A DNA stretch of 64,000 nt from Prevotella denticola (GCF_900454835.1 NZ_UGTM01000002.1:186001-250000), one strand, 5' to 3'. Shown: positions 24,976-33,960, numbered from the stretch's first letter. Translations and numbers: made by a program. Notes: a model not told the origin generated them from the sequence alone.

Positions 24976-26592
24976 CTATTGAGGTTTCTCTTCCTTGAAC
25001 AGTTCCTGACAGGCCTTCCAGCCGAAGTGCCTGTAGAGCAGGTTGAGACGTGCCTCGCGTTTCTTGAAAGAAGAGAAGTCTTTTCTGGCGTTCTCTGTCC
25101 ACCCTGTCTCAGCCATGGCTGCGGTACGCGGAAGAAGCTGGTAGAAAGCCAGATCGCACCCGAAGATATACTCCGTCCAAAGGTTTGCCTGTACACCTTT
25201 TATATGCTTCTTCAGCTCCGGAGCGGCATCATCCGGCACAGGATTATAGCCGTAGGTCGTCTCGACAGGCAGCAGACCGCCGATGAGTGTCAGCGCATCG
25301 TTCTTCGTCTGGTAATAATCCAGGTAATAGTAGCTGGTCGGCGACATGACGGCATCCAGTCCGCGCCGTGCGGCTTCCTGCCCTCCGGCGACACCGCGCC
25401 AGCTCATCACCGTCGTACCCTTATCGACATCCCCCTCGAGAATCTCGTCCCATCCGATGATGTTGCGTCCCTTCTCTGCCAGATGCTTTGCCACCCGGTT
25501 CATGAAGTAAGCCTGCAGCTGGGCCTCCGCAGGAAATCCGTTAGCGCCTTTCAGGCCGAGCCTCCGGATTTCCGCCTGACAGCGCGGACACGTCTTCCAG
25601 CGGTCGCGAGGAGCCTCATCGCCGCCGAGATGGATGTATTTCGACGGGAAGATTTCGAGCAGTTCGTCGAGGACATTGTACACGAACTCGTAGGTCTTGG
25701 GATTACCCGCACAGAGAATGTCGGGGAACACGCCCCACTTCTCCGCCACCTGGTAGGGACCGCCGGTACAGCCCAGCTCGGGATAGGCCGCCAGTGCGCC
25801 GAGCATATGCCCCGGCATATCAATCTCCGGAATCACGGTGATATAACGATCGGCAGCATATTTCACCACTTCCCGCATATCCTCCTTGGTGTAACAGCCG
25901 CCGTAAGGAGTGTCGTCGTAGAGTCCCGTCATGCGCCCGATGACTGTCTGCGCACGTTTCGAACCCACCTCGGCAAGCCTGGGGTAGCGATCGATCTGCA
26001 CACGCCATCCCTGGTCCTCGGTGAGATGCCAGTGGAAGGTGTTGATGTTGTGGAGTGCCAGCATATCGATGAACTCCTTGATGAAGCTCACCTTGAAATA
26101 ATGGCGGGCACAGTCGAGCATCGTACCCCTATAACTGAAGCGGGGATAATCGGCAATGCGGACAGCCGGAAAGTCGACCCTCTCCGTCTGCTCCAGCGGC
26201 AGCGACTTGCGCAGCGTCTGGATGCCGTAGAACACGCCGCGAGGCGTCTTGCCTTCCACCGTAATGCCCTTGGCCTTCACGGTGATGACATACCCCTCTT
26301 CGTTCTCAATCTTCGCATTGAGCTTCAGCGTAATGGCTGCGCCTCTCCTGTCCGTCCCGTCGGCTACGATTCCCGTAGCCTCCCGGATGTACTGTTTCAG
26401 AAATGCGGCATTGCGGAGCATCGCCCCGTCCGTTCCTGCAACGTTGACGGCGGTGCTTCTGTCCAGGACGAAGGCTTCGCCTTTCCCGGGCGTTATGCTT
26501 TGTGGCAAGGGTACTACCTGATAGTCGGCATCTGCGGCATGAAGCGAGAGACCCGCCATCATCATGGCTGCGGAAAATAAAATCTTCTTCAT
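24976..26592 (-). CDS. Beta-N-acetylhexosaminidase, GH20
   Basis: Exported exo-hydrolase releasing terminal beta-GlcNAc/GalNAc from host or microbial glycans. 538 residues: signal peptide (1-~19, no lipobox), GH20b domain (~25-145) and a TIM barrel (~150-500). Catalytic pair Asp325-Glu326 in YIHLGGDEAPRDRWKTCPRC; the usual HWHLTEDQGWR, EIDMPGHMLGALAAYPEL and WDEILEG are all present. The C-terminal FSSFKKREARLNLLYRHFGW is typical of Bacteroidetes members. No SusC/SusD pair is near, so it does not belong to a polysaccharide utilisation locus here; it probably degrades mucin-type or peptidoglycan-derived glycans in the periplasm. Promoter at 26662-26655. Confidence 0.95.
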   Translation of the reverse strand: MKKILFSAAMMMAGLSLHAADADYQVVPLPQSITPGKGEAFVLDRSTAVNVAGTDGAMLRNAAFLKQYIREATGIVADGTDRRGAAITLKLNAKIENEEGYVITVKAKGITVEGKTPRGVFYGIQTLRKSLPLEQTERVDFPAVRIADYPRFSYRGTMLDCARHYFKVSFIKEFIDMLALHNINTFHWHLTEDQGWRVQIDRYPRLAEVGSKRAQTVIGRMTGLYDDTPYGGCYTKEDMREVVKYAADRYITVIPEIDMPGHMLGALAAYPELGCTGGPYQVAEKWGVFPDILCAGNPKTYEFVYNVLDELLEIFPSKYIHLGGDEAPRDRWKTCPRCQAEIRRLGLKGANGFPAEAQLQAYFMNRVAKHLAEKGRNIIGWDEILEGDVDKGTTVMSWRGVAGGQEAARRGLDAVMSPTSYYYLDYYQTKNDALTLIGGLLPVETTYGYNPVPDDAAPELKKHIKGVQANLWTEYIFGCDLAFYQLLPRTAAMAETGWTENARKDFSSFKKREARLNLLYRHFGWKACQELFKEEKPQ

Positions 26593-26654
26593 TCTTTTCT
26601 CTGCTGAATGACTGGTTTTAGGCTTTTATAAATTCGATTGGTATGAAACAGCGG

Positions 26655-26662
26655 CAAAGGTA
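26655..26662 (-). promoter_or_regulatory. -7 promoter element of the hexosaminidase gene
   Basis: TACCTTTG on the minus strand, 62 bases before the ATG at 26592. Confidence 0.6.
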
Positions 26663-26763
26663 CAAAAAAGATGAGTATATCCAAGTATTTTGCAAAAAAA
26701 GAAAGGAAAAAGTTGAGGCCGGTTCCAAGACCATGTCAAAATAAATCAGAACCGGAATACAAA

Positions 26764-26863
26764 CGGCCCTTACTTGCAGTGCTGACAAGGCTTAGTCGGG
26801 CTTCAACCAAGGCTTAGTAAGGGGCCAATAAGTGCTCTTTTGCAATGCTGTCAGGCCTCTTTT
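26764..26863. repeat. Block C of the dispersed ~22-bp repeat family
   Basis: Units CGGCCCTTACTTGCAGTGCT, AGGCTTAGTCGGGCTTCAA, AGGCTTAGTAAGGGGCCAA, AGTGCTCTTTTGCAATGCT, ending AGGCCTCTTTTC. It is more degenerate at its end than blocks A, B, D and E. The rest of the 26593-26990 gap is A-rich and shows no gene. Confidence 0.65.
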
Positions 26864-26990
26864 CAAACACTGTCTGTAACCATCTGGAATCCTGTCCGTT
26901 ACAATTCTATTTAAAAGGGAGTACATATTCCACCACGCCCTGTATCCTTATAGATTATGTAAAGATATTTCAGAATCCGGAAAGTAAACC

Positions 26991-27842
26991 TCAAGAAAAG
27001 GACAGCTTTACCATGACGGGATAATGGTCGGAGATGTTGCGGCGTGACTTGCCGAGCCAGTAGCTGTTGGTGAAGATGGCGTAATGCTGAATGTCGAAAT
27101 CGGAAGAGACGAAGACGTGGTCGATGCGGGCATTGCTGCGGCTGTCCTGCATAAAGTCGTTCCACGTACCGGTGGGTGCCATGCGCTGTCGGGCATGGGC
27201 ATAGCAGTCGCGCAGGATGCCCGAACGGGAGAATATCCCGTAAATCTCGTCCGTCTGGTCAACGTTGAAGTCGCCCATCAGAATCGTCGGCTGCGACTTG
27301 GCGAGCTGCCCGATGCGTTGCAGGATGAGCCGTGTACTCTCCCGCCGTGCCACAGTGCCCACGTGGTCCATGTGGGTATTGAAGAAATAGAACTGCTTTC
27401 CCGTCGTCTTGTCCTCAAACTTCCCCCACGTACAGATACGGATGCAGGCAGCATCCCATCCCAGCGAAGGGCGGTCGGGTGTCTGCGAGAGCCAAAAGTT
27501 GCCGCTGTCGAGCAGTTTCAGCAGGTCTTTCCGATAGAAGATTGCCGCATATTCGCCCTCTTCCCTGCCGTCATCACGCCCCACACCGATGTAGGCATAG
27601 CCCTCCAGCCCCTGCAGGAGGTCATGCAGCTGCGTGGCAAGTACCTCCTGTGTGCCGAAGACGGCAGGCTGCTCGAAGTTGATGAAGTCGCATAGCTGCG
27701 GACAGCGTTGTGCCCACGCATTGCCCTCCTTCCGGTCATTCGGGTTGTCATATCGGATGTTATACGTGCCCACATAGAGCTGCTGGGCAGAGAGGCTGCA
27801 GGTAAGCAGCATTGCAAGGATGAGTGTTGTCAGTCTGTACAT
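26991..27842 (-). CDS. Secreted endonuclease/exonuclease/phosphatase (EEP) family protein
   Basis: 283 residues with signal peptide (1-~19, SLSAQQ). EEP (DNase I-like) core: YVGTYNIRYDNPND with the metal Asn, FGTQEV with catalytic Glu, YFFNTHMDHVGTVARRES, ILMGDFNVDQTDEIYG and the final IDHVFVSSDF and ISDHYPVMVKL with the general-base Asp-His. Such enzymes cleave phosphodiesters in nucleic acids, phospholipids (sphingomyelinase-like) or inositol phosphates; this short, single-domain secreted type cannot be narrowed by sequence alone. Monocistronic, -7 element at 27872-27865. A second, different EEP protein is at 42494-43537. Confidence 0.88.
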   Translation of the reverse strand: MYRLTTLILAMLLTCSLSAQQLYVGTYNIRYDNPNDRKEGNAWAQRCPQLCDFINFEQPAVFGTQEVLATQLHDLLQGLEGYAYIGVGRDDGREEGEYAAIFYRKDLLKLLDSGNFWLSQTPDRPSLGWDAACIRICTWGKFEDKTTGKQFYFFNTHMDHVGTVARRESTRLILQRIGQLAKSQPTILMGDFNVDQTDEIYGIFSRSGILRDCYAHARQRMAPTGTWNDFMQDSRSNARIDHVFVSSDFDIQHYAIFTNSYWLGKSRRNISDHYPVMVKLSFS

Positions 27843-27864
27843 GATTCTGGGTTTTTATGTGCCG

Positions 27865-27872
27865 CAAAAGTA
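27865..27872 (-). promoter_or_regulatory. -7 promoter element of the first EEP gene
   Basis: TACTTTTG on the minus strand, 22 bases before the ATG at 27842. Confidence 0.55.
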
Positions 27873-28029
27873 CGCAATCTTTTTGTAACAGGCGAGTGTG
27901 ACCGGCATGATTTGTCTGTACGCATAAGAAAAGCCGGTTTGCAGCCGCTTTCTGAAAATAATCTGTTATTTTCCTCTAAAGACAAAGAACTTTCTTTATC
28001 CAACTGGCTTGTAAATCACAGCTTTTATA

Positions 28030-28037
28030 TAAATTTG
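28030..28037 (+). promoter_or_regulatory. Possible -7 element ahead of the 219-residue membrane protein
   Basis: TAAATTTG with a leader of about 135 bases before the ATG at 28178. The gap 27843-28177 otherwise contains no supported gene. Confidence 0.45.
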
Positions 28038-28177
28038 CAGACAGCCGTCAGCCCGTAAAGGGCATACCTATGAAGCCTGGGCGGATGGCGGCTTCCCGAT
28101 ATGGAAACAAATGTGCCAGATGCCAAGGGTTCTTATGAGCCCATCTTTTCTTTTTTCCTCAAAATCAGTAAAAACGT

Positions 28178-28837
28178 ATGACGATAAAGCGATTCTTCTA
28201 TTTCATCATCTGTCTGAACTGCCTCGTAAGTCTCTGCTGGTTAGGGCTTCATTTCTTCCAGCCGGACAACGCTCTGCCCAACGCCACACTGGACACGGCT
28301 CTCTATCATGCCATGCTGTGGACGGCACCGTCGTGGGTTTATCTCTTCGGACGGCTTGTAGACTGGGTGGCAGTCTACAGCAAGGTGGGGGCGGTGCTGC
28401 TGGGTATCGCCCTGACAGGTGTCATGCTGCTGGCAGGCATCGCCTACATTTTCATTGCCGGCTTCTTTTCGCCGCGCGATGTACTGTATGAAGACGACGC
28501 ACATATCGTCCTGAGCGGGGAACGCGGCTGCCGTCCGGCCGCCTTCGTCTGTGAGAAGCGGGGGCTGTCGGAACGGCAGCTGATAGATTTTCCCTTGCCT
28601 TATGAGGCCGGGGAGACGACCGAATGGAAGTTCTACGACAGACTGGGCATCGTTGTCGTCGGGGAGGTAAACGAAGGGCTGATGAGAGAGTCCGGGAATT
28701 CAAGATGCTACCAGTTCTATGTGACTGACACGACGGCCTACACACGGCATCAGGCTGAGGTGCGGCGGTTGCGCAAGACGTACCTGAAGAAAGAGGAGGC
28801 GTTACTTCGCCAGCGGACGCATAGACGACAACAGTGA
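28178..28837 (+). CDS. Membrane protein of unknown function
   Basis: 219 residues. An N-terminal hydrophobic helix (~5-25), one or two more around 48-68 (YHAMLWTAPSWVYLFGRLVDW) and a long one at 72-98 (GAVLLGIALTGVMLLAGIAYIFIAGFF), then a cytosolic or periplasmic soluble part (~100-219) ending in a very basic tail (RRLRKTYLKKEEALLRQRTHRRQQ, in part). No known domain recognised. Codon use is like its neighbours, and the frame has no internal oddities, so I regard it as a real gene of restricted distribution. Confidence 0.6.
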   Translation: MTIKRFFYFIICLNCLVSLCWLGLHFFQPDNALPNATLDTALYHAMLWTAPSWVYLFGRLVDWVAVYSKVGAVLLGIALTGVMLLAGIAYIFIAGFFSPRDVLYEDDAHIVLSGERGCRPAAFVCEKRGLSERQLIDFPLPYEAGETTEWKFYDRLGIVVVGEVNEGLMRESGNSRCYQFYVTDTTAYTRHQAEVRRLRKTYLKKEEALLRQRTHRRQQ

Positions 28838-28890
28838 CTTCCCTCCTGTTCTTTTGAACATGACACGGGGATGCACAGACCGAGAGGGTA

Positions 28891-28934
28891 GCAGATAAAA
28901 AAAAACAGCCCTGTCGAAGCATGACTACGACAGG
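28891..28934 (-). terminator. Orphan intrinsic terminator on the minus strand
   Basis: On the minus strand CCTGTCG and CGACAGG (arms 28934-28928 and 28916-28910) enclose an 11-base loop, followed by GCTG and ten T residues. On the plus strand the run is A, so it cannot terminate the upstream plus-strand gene. No minus-strand protein gene precedes it. Confidence 0.6.
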
Positions 28935-29132
28935 ACCGTTCCTTATGAAGCACTTTCTCCATCCATAGCAACAGCTGCACCCACATGACAGCTGCATCCG
29001 CCCGGTCACATCTTGACAATTTTGACAAATCAGACAGAAGCGCTAAAAGAATCCTGACTGCCGGACAGCGTACGCTCTGGCGAGAAAACGTTAAAAGTAT
29101 TTATAAACCTTGATTAGCTAAGTTTTATTTTG

Positions 29133-29140
29133 TATCTTTG
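29133..29140 (+). promoter_or_regulatory. Promoter of the DUF4468 gene
   Basis: TATCTTTG with TTG at 29110-29112, spaced 20 bases: a good two-part Bacteroidetes sigma-ABfr promoter. ATG follows at 29175. Confidence 0.7.
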
Positions 29141-29174
29141 CTTCTGATTGTTATTTGGACAAAAGTTTGAGATT

Positions 29175-30113
29175 ATGAAGAAGACTCTGATATTCCTGTT
29201 CATGTGTCTGCCGATGATGAGCATGGCACAGTCCACGCTCACTCCGGAACAGAAGCTGGAGCAGGCACAGCGACAGCTTGAACAGGCGAAAGCGGCTCTG
29301 GAAGAGGCGAAAGCGAATGCCGCAAAGGCGGAAGCGGAAGCGAGGGCCAGGAAAGCGGCTGAAGCAAAGGATATCGAAAAGAAGATTGCCGAAGCGAAGG
29401 CAGAGACGGAACGGCTGAAGCATGAGGCCGCCGCCATCAACGAAGCTGCCGGAAAGCTGCAGACTGCGACGGCCACCGCCCCGGCTGGTACGGACACGAA
29501 GAAGGACCATGCCGACAGGAAGAATGCGGCAGATGCGTGGAGTGTTCCGGCTGCACCGGCTGCTGTGCCACGTGCCGCCCAGACTCCCGGCAAGGACAGC
29601 AAAGAAAACAAGGAACTTTATCTTCAGAAGAATGCCATTCCGGAAATAAACGGCCAGGTAATATGGACAGAGCAGGTGGAGGTGCCCGGGGCGACGGCGG
29701 ACGAACTGTACGACAAGGCCTATGCCTATCTGACAGAACTGACGCAGGGAAGCAACCAGCTGGAAGGCAGCAAGGTCGCCCTGGTAAACAGACATGAACA
29801 CAGCATCGTTGCAACAGTACACGAGAAGCTCATCTTCTCGTCGTCATTCCTCTCCCTCGATTATACCCGCTTCAATTATGTCCTGCAGGCGACCTGCCGT
29901 GACGGACAGGCCATGCTGACCATGAGCCGGCTGACCTACAACTATGACGTACAGGGCAATATCTCGAACTTCGCAGCAGAAACGTGGATTACCGACAAAT
30001 ATGCCGTGAACAAGAAACAGACACGTCTTCTGCCTGTATCAGGCAAGTTCCGCCGTGCTACCGTCGACCGGAAAAACAGCATCTTCGAGGGTTTCGGCCA
30101 AGCTCTGAAGTGA
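29175..30113 (+). CDS. DUF4468 domain protein with N-terminal coiled coil
   Basis: 312 residues from ATG 29175 (MKKTLIFLFMCLPMMSMAQ, signal peptide). Residues ~22-100 are a nearly uninterrupted Ala/Glu/Lys-rich helix (EQKLEQAQRQLEQAKAALEE, and so on), predicted to be coiled coil. After an Ala/Pro-rich linker comes the DUF4468 domain (~155-260): EINGQVIWTEQVEVPGATADELYDKAYAYL and GSKVALVNRHEHSIVATVHEKLIFSSS (in part), ending in CRDGQAMLTMSRLTYNYDVQGN. DUF4468 is a TBP-like fold family of the Bacteroidetes envelope with no known function. The coiled coil could place the domain at a distance from the membrane. Single gene. Confidence 0.82.
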   Translation: MKKTLIFLFMCLPMMSMAQSTLTPEQKLEQAQRQLEQAKAALEEAKANAAKAEAEARARKAAEAKDIEKKIAEAKAETERLKHEAAAINEAAGKLQTATATAPAGTDTKKDHADRKNAADAWSVPAAPAAVPRAAQTPGKDSKENKELYLQKNAIPEINGQVIWTEQVEVPGATADELYDKAYAYLTELTQGSNQLEGSKVALVNRHEHSIVATVHEKLIFSSSFLSLDYTRFNYVLQATCRDGQAMLTMSRLTYNYDVQGNISNFAAETWITDKYAVNKKQTRLLPVSGKFRRATVDRKNSIFEGFGQALK

Positions 30114-30200
30114 CGGAGGACAGGGAATAAGTCGGAAAGGGACATACGGGGGCTGTACATCTCGCCACAGCACCTGTGTGTTACAGATTGCGGATCAGTC

Positions 30201-30310
30201 GCCCCGACTTCCCGATATTGTCTTCATGAAACAACCGGACTCCCTGATACATCCCGCCTGGAACAACGGAACAACCCGGACTTCCGATATAATCTTCATC
30301 ATACAACAGA
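30201..30310. repeat. Three degenerate ~36-bp tandem units
   Basis: Units begin CCCGACTTCCCGATATTG (30203), CCGGACTCCCTGATACAT (30235) and CCGGACTTCCGATATAATC (30276); each continues to AACAAC or ACAACAG, and copies 1 and 3 share TCTTCAT. It fills the space directly before the small membrane protein gene at 30322. Confidence 0.6.
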
Positions 30311-30321
30311 ACAATTAGGAA

Positions 30322-30552
30322 ATGGAAATACAGAACAGTACGGCACGCCGCCCCGACCACCGCATACACAGACATGAACCAGCAGACCGGTTCCTGCACA
30401 TCCGGCAGTGGCTCAACATTATCTTCATGCTGGGTGCAGTCGTGGGAGTAGCCGTCTACTTCCTCGCCGACACGACAACCGTCGGAACAGTCATCATTCT
30501 CGCTGCGATGGTTTTCAAAATCATCGAATGCCTACTCCGTTTTATCCGCTGA
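30322..30552 (+). CDS. Small membrane protein of unknown function
   Basis: 76 residues. A basic, His/Arg-rich N-terminus (RRPDHRIHRHEPADRFLH) is followed by two hydrophobic helices (~32-49 and ~53-70) with a short turn (ADTTTVG) and a basic end (LLRFIR). Its stop codon directly abuts the ATG of the porin gene (TGAATG), so the two are coupled. Comparable short two-helix proteins stand before the putative porin gene in other Prevotella as far as I recall, but I cannot name a family. Confidence 0.65.
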   Translation: MEIQNSTARRPDHRIHRHEPADRFLHIRQWLNIIFMLGAVVGVAVYFLADTTTVGTVIILAAMVFKIIECLLRFIR

Positions 30553-32946
30553 ATGAAGAGATACTTTTTTTTGCTTGCCTTTCTTGGGCTGTCGGTCAAC
30601 GCAGCGGTGGCACAGATAGAAGACGGTACGTCCGGCGATGACGGCACATTCACTTCCGGTGACTACAGGAACAACAGGAAGACGGGACGGTCGGACTCTA
30701 TACAAAGCCAGCACAAGGAAATACCGCGTGGCGTGAAGGTGTGGACGGTCGACGAGCGTTTCGGCGACCGCAGGCCGGCCGTTCCCGACACGCTTTCATA
30801 CATGTTCATGAACACGGGGCTGAATACAGGACTACGAGGGGAGTATAACGCTCTCGGCAATCTTGGTTCGCCACGTCAGAACCGCATCTTCATCGACCGC
30901 AGGCCGCAGTCAGAGTTCTTCTTTCTCGATCTGTATGATATGTTCATCGTACAGCCGTCCGACTTCCAGTTCACTTCCACACTGTCGCCGATTACCGTCC
31001 TTACTTATAATACGGCAGGCAACCGGACCAACGGAGAAGACCATTTCAAGGCTCTTTTCGCAATCAATGCAGGAAAGGAGTGGGGCTTCGGCTTCAAGTT
31101 CGACTACCTTTACGGACGCGGCTACTACAGCAACCAGAACACCTCCCACTTCAACTATACTATGTGGGGGAGTTATTTGGGAGAACGGTATCAGGCGCAT
31201 CTGCTGCTATCGCTGAACCACCAGAAGGTCGCCGAGAACGGGGGGATTGCCAATGATGCCTACATAACCCATCCCGAGTCGTTCAACGACACCTACAGCG
31301 AGGAGGAGATACCTACGATTCTGCAGAAGAACTGGAACAGGAACGACAACCAGCACGTATTCTTCAACCACCGGTACAGTCTCGGATTCTTCCGGAAAGT
31401 ACCCATGACGGAAGAGGAAATCAAGGCAAAGCAGTTTGCACTGAAATCACAGAAAGCAAAGGAAGAACAGCAGGAAAAGGAGAAAGCCCGCCGCCGTGCA
31501 AAGGCTAACGGAGAGAAATTCGACGAAGAGAGATACGACAAAGAAAAAAGGTCTTCCGGACGTCCGGAAGACGCAGCGATAGCCGGTGACGTGGCACAGG
31601 CCGGAGCAGTCGCAGACAGCAGTAAGGCTGGCGACCGCATGACCGTCAATCTTGAAGACTCCGTGCAGATGGAGACTCTCAGGAAGCAGGATGCACAAAA
31701 AGAGACGGCAGAGCAATGGATGAAAGAGGAATATGTTCCTGTCACGAGTTTCATCCATACCGTACGTTTCGACAATTACCGCCGTATCTACCAGGCTTAC
31801 AACACACCGAAAGACTTCTATGCACAGAACTATTTCAATTACGGCACAACAGTCAACGACTCCATCTACGACCGGACAAAGCACTGGGCATTCAGGAACA
31901 CGTTTGCCGTAGCCCTCCTGGAAGGATTCAACAAATGGGCGAAGGCCGGGCTGAAAGCATTTGTCTCCTACGAACTGCGCCATTACGAATTACCGGTGAT
32001 GACTACTCCTGCAGGAGCTTCCGCCGCATTCTTCGACGGTGAACAGAAATGGAACCAGCACGACGTTTCGGTCGGCGGTCAGCTGCTGAAGACGCAAGGA
32101 CGCACGTTCCATTATGACATCAGTGCAGAGGCATGGCTGGCCGGGGACAGAGCCGGACAGTTCCACATTGACGGCCATGCCGACCTCGGCTTCCCGCTTC
32201 TGGGTGACACCGTACAGCTGGCAGCCACGGCGTTCCTGCACCGTTCTGCAGCATCGTTCTACATGGAGCAGTTCCACAGCAAGCATTACTGGTGGGACAA
32301 TCATCTCGACCAGCAGATTCATTCACGCATCCTGGGCGAGTTCTCCCTGAAGAAGACACGCACCCGGCTGCGTGTAGGCTATGACGTGCTGAAGAACTAC
32401 ACCTATTTCGGAATCCAGAACGACCGGACAAAAAGCGGTGACAACTACCTTGTACAGCACAATGCGTTGAATGTAAGGCAGTCGGGCAGTCCTGTCAGCC
32501 TGCTTACACTGCAGCTGCAGCAGGACCTGCGGCTGGGCATCCTCAACTGGCAGAATGTGCTGACACTGCAGAAGTCAAGCAAAGATGACATTCTTCCTGT
32601 CCCGCTCTTCAATGCCTACAGCAACCTCTTCATACGGTTCAGAATCGCCCGTGTGCTGGATGTCGACCTCGGTGTGGACGGTCGCTATTTCACGGACTAT
32701 TATGCCCCTGAGTATATCCCGGGCATCGGGGCTTTCGGCATACAGGAGACGGAAGCAAGCCGTACAAAGATCGGGAATTATCCGGTTCTCGATGCCTACG
32801 CCAACTTCCAGCTCCAGCATACCCGTTTCTTCGTAATGTTCTCGCACGTGAACAGCAGTGACGGAGGCGACTATTTCTTTACACCTCATTATCCTTTGAA
32901 CCAGCGGATCTTTAGATTCGGTATCAGCTGGAACTTCTTCAACTGA
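30553..32946 (+). CDS. Putative outer-membrane porin (Bacteroidetes porin family)
   Basis: 797 residues: signal peptide (1-~20, SVNAAVAQ), a periplasmic leader region, then a beta-barrel of many alternating amphipathic strands with aromatic girdles (FGFKFDYLYGRGYYSNQNTS, FRNTFAVALLEGFNKWAKAG, LRVGYDVLKNYTYFG) and a C-terminal Phe (FRFGISWNFFN), as required by the BAM machinery. The pattern NTGLNTGLRGEYNALGNLGSPRQNRIF fits the family annotated as putative porin. A charged insertion (~290-400, many Lys/Glu, KEEQQEKEKARRRAKANGEK) probably forms a loop or periplasmic plug and is longer than usual. Substrate unknown. No plug or TonB box, so not a TonB-dependent receptor. Confidence 0.85.
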   Translation: MKRYFFLLAFLGLSVNAAVAQIEDGTSGDDGTFTSGDYRNNRKTGRSDSIQSQHKEIPRGVKVWTVDERFGDRRPAVPDTLSYMFMNTGLNTGLRGEYNALGNLGSPRQNRIFIDRRPQSEFFFLDLYDMFIVQPSDFQFTSTLSPITVLTYNTAGNRTNGEDHFKALFAINAGKEWGFGFKFDYLYGRGYYSNQNTSHFNYTMWGSYLGERYQAHLLLSLNHQKVAENGGIANDAYITHPESFNDTYSEEEIPTILQKNWNRNDNQHVFFNHRYSLGFFRKVPMTEEEIKAKQFALKSQKAKEEQQEKEKARRRAKANGEKFDEERYDKEKRSSGRPEDAAIAGDVAQAGAVADSSKAGDRMTVNLEDSVQMETLRKQDAQKETAEQWMKEEYVPVTSFIHTVRFDNYRRIYQAYNTPKDFYAQNYFNYGTTVNDSIYDRTKHWAFRNTFAVALLEGFNKWAKAGLKAFVSYELRHYELPVMTTPAGASAAFFDGEQKWNQHDVSVGGQLLKTQGRTFHYDISAEAWLAGDRAGQFHIDGHADLGFPLLGDTVQLAATAFLHRSAASFYMEQFHSKHYWWDNHLDQQIHSRILGEFSLKKTRTRLRVGYDVLKNYTYFGIQNDRTKSGDNYLVQHNALNVRQSGSPVSLLTLQLQQDLRLGILNWQNVLTLQKSSKDDILPVPLFNAYSNLFIRFRIARVLDVDLGVDGRYFTDYYAPEYIPGIGAFGIQETEASRTKIGNYPVLDAYANFQLQHTRFFVMFSHVNSSDGGDYFFTPHYPLNQRIFRFGISWNFFN

Positions 32947-33006
32947 TTTGTACACATTAATATAATAAGGTAATCTCCAGAAAACGATATTCACATCATA
33001 AATAAA

Positions 33007-33948
33007 GTGGTTTCAGAAAACGACAAGATAAAGACCAACAGCCTTGCAGCATGGGTGCTCGCCGCACGCCCCAAGACACTTACGGGCGCAATGGTGCCGG
33101 TAATGATCGGTGCGGCATGGGCATGGAAGCTGGGCGGCAGCGAACATTTCCGGATTGTCCCGGCGGTACTCTGTTTCCTCTTTGCCTTCTTGATGCAGAT
33201 AGACTCAAACCTCATCAATGACTATTTTGACTGTGTGAGAGGGAATGATGACCGTTCCACCCGGCTGGGGCCGAAGCGGGCCTGCTCGGAAGGCTGGATA
33301 ACACTCCCGGCGATGCGTGCAGGAATGGCCGTCACATCGCTTCTTGCCTGTATGGCCGGTCTCCCGCTTGTCTTCTACGGTGGCTGGGAAATGATCGGCG
33401 TAGGGGCGGCCTGTGTCCTCTTTGCCTTTCTCTATACTACGTTCTTCTCTTATCTCGGCCTGGGCGATGTGCTGGTACTTGTCTTCTTTGGTCTTGTTCC
33501 CGTGACATTCACCCCCTATGTGATTCTTCCCGATCATCTTCAGGCAGTCTGTGCAGACGTGATTCTGTCGGGGCTGGCCTGTGGTCTGGTCGTTGACACC
33601 CTCCTTGTGGTCAACAATTACCGGGACCGGGACAATGACTGGAGGGACGGAAAGAGAACGCTCGTCGTTCGCTTAGGGACAAGGCGGACAGAGAAGCTGT
33701 ATCAATGGCTGGGTGTCCTGGGGATTCTGCTGGTGTACAACCTCCTGTTCGTCGGGAGAGAGAACGGAATTCTCTATTGTGGCCTGGCACTGGTCCTCTA
33801 TGCACCTTACGGGATTCTCCATGGGAAAACCAGTGCGCTCATGATAAGGATAAAGCAGGGAAGAGACCTGAACATCATTCTCGCACAGACAGCCCGCAAT
33901 ATGTTTGTCTATGGGCTCTCAACCGCCCTCGCCATCCTCATCTCGTAA
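33007..33948 (+). CDS. menA: 1,4-dihydroxy-2-naphthoate polyprenyltransferase MenA
   Basis: Membrane prenyltransferase that joins DHNA to a polyprenyl diphosphate to give demethylmenaquinone. 313 residues with about nine helices, UbiA superfamily. The first Asp-rich motif is NLINDYFDCVRGNDD and the second NYRDRDNDWRDGKRTLVVRLG, both intact; the N-terminal AARPKTLTGAMVPVMIG is typical of MenA. The likely start is GTG at 33007, since no in-frame ATG precedes AARPKTL. The rest of the men pathway is not in the window. It may be transcribed with the porin (60 bases upstream). Confidence 0.92.
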   Translation: MVSENDKIKTNSLAAWVLAARPKTLTGAMVPVMIGAAWAWKLGGSEHFRIVPAVLCFLFAFLMQIDSNLINDYFDCVRGNDDRSTRLGPKRACSEGWITLPAMRAGMAVTSLLACMAGLPLVFYGGWEMIGVGAACVLFAFLYTTFFSYLGLGDVLVLVFFGLVPVTFTPYVILPDHLQAVCADVILSGLACGLVVDTLLVVNNYRDRDNDWRDGKRTLVVRLGTRRTEKLYQWLGVLGILLVYNLLFVGRENGILYCGLALVLYAPYGILHGKTSALMIRIKQGRDLNIILAQTARNMFVYGLSTALAILIS

Positions 33949-33960
33949 AGTCTTACGCCT

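Noticed and set aside
24979..26580. Plus-strand frame opposite the GH20 gene (over 500 codons)
   Set aside because: Antisense to a complete GH20 enzyme with intact catalytic residues.
28452..29028. Minus-strand Cys/Arg-rich frames around 28.5-29.0 kb
   Set aside because: They run through the terminator hairpin and opposite the 219-residue protein gene; a non-coding RNA is the better idea.
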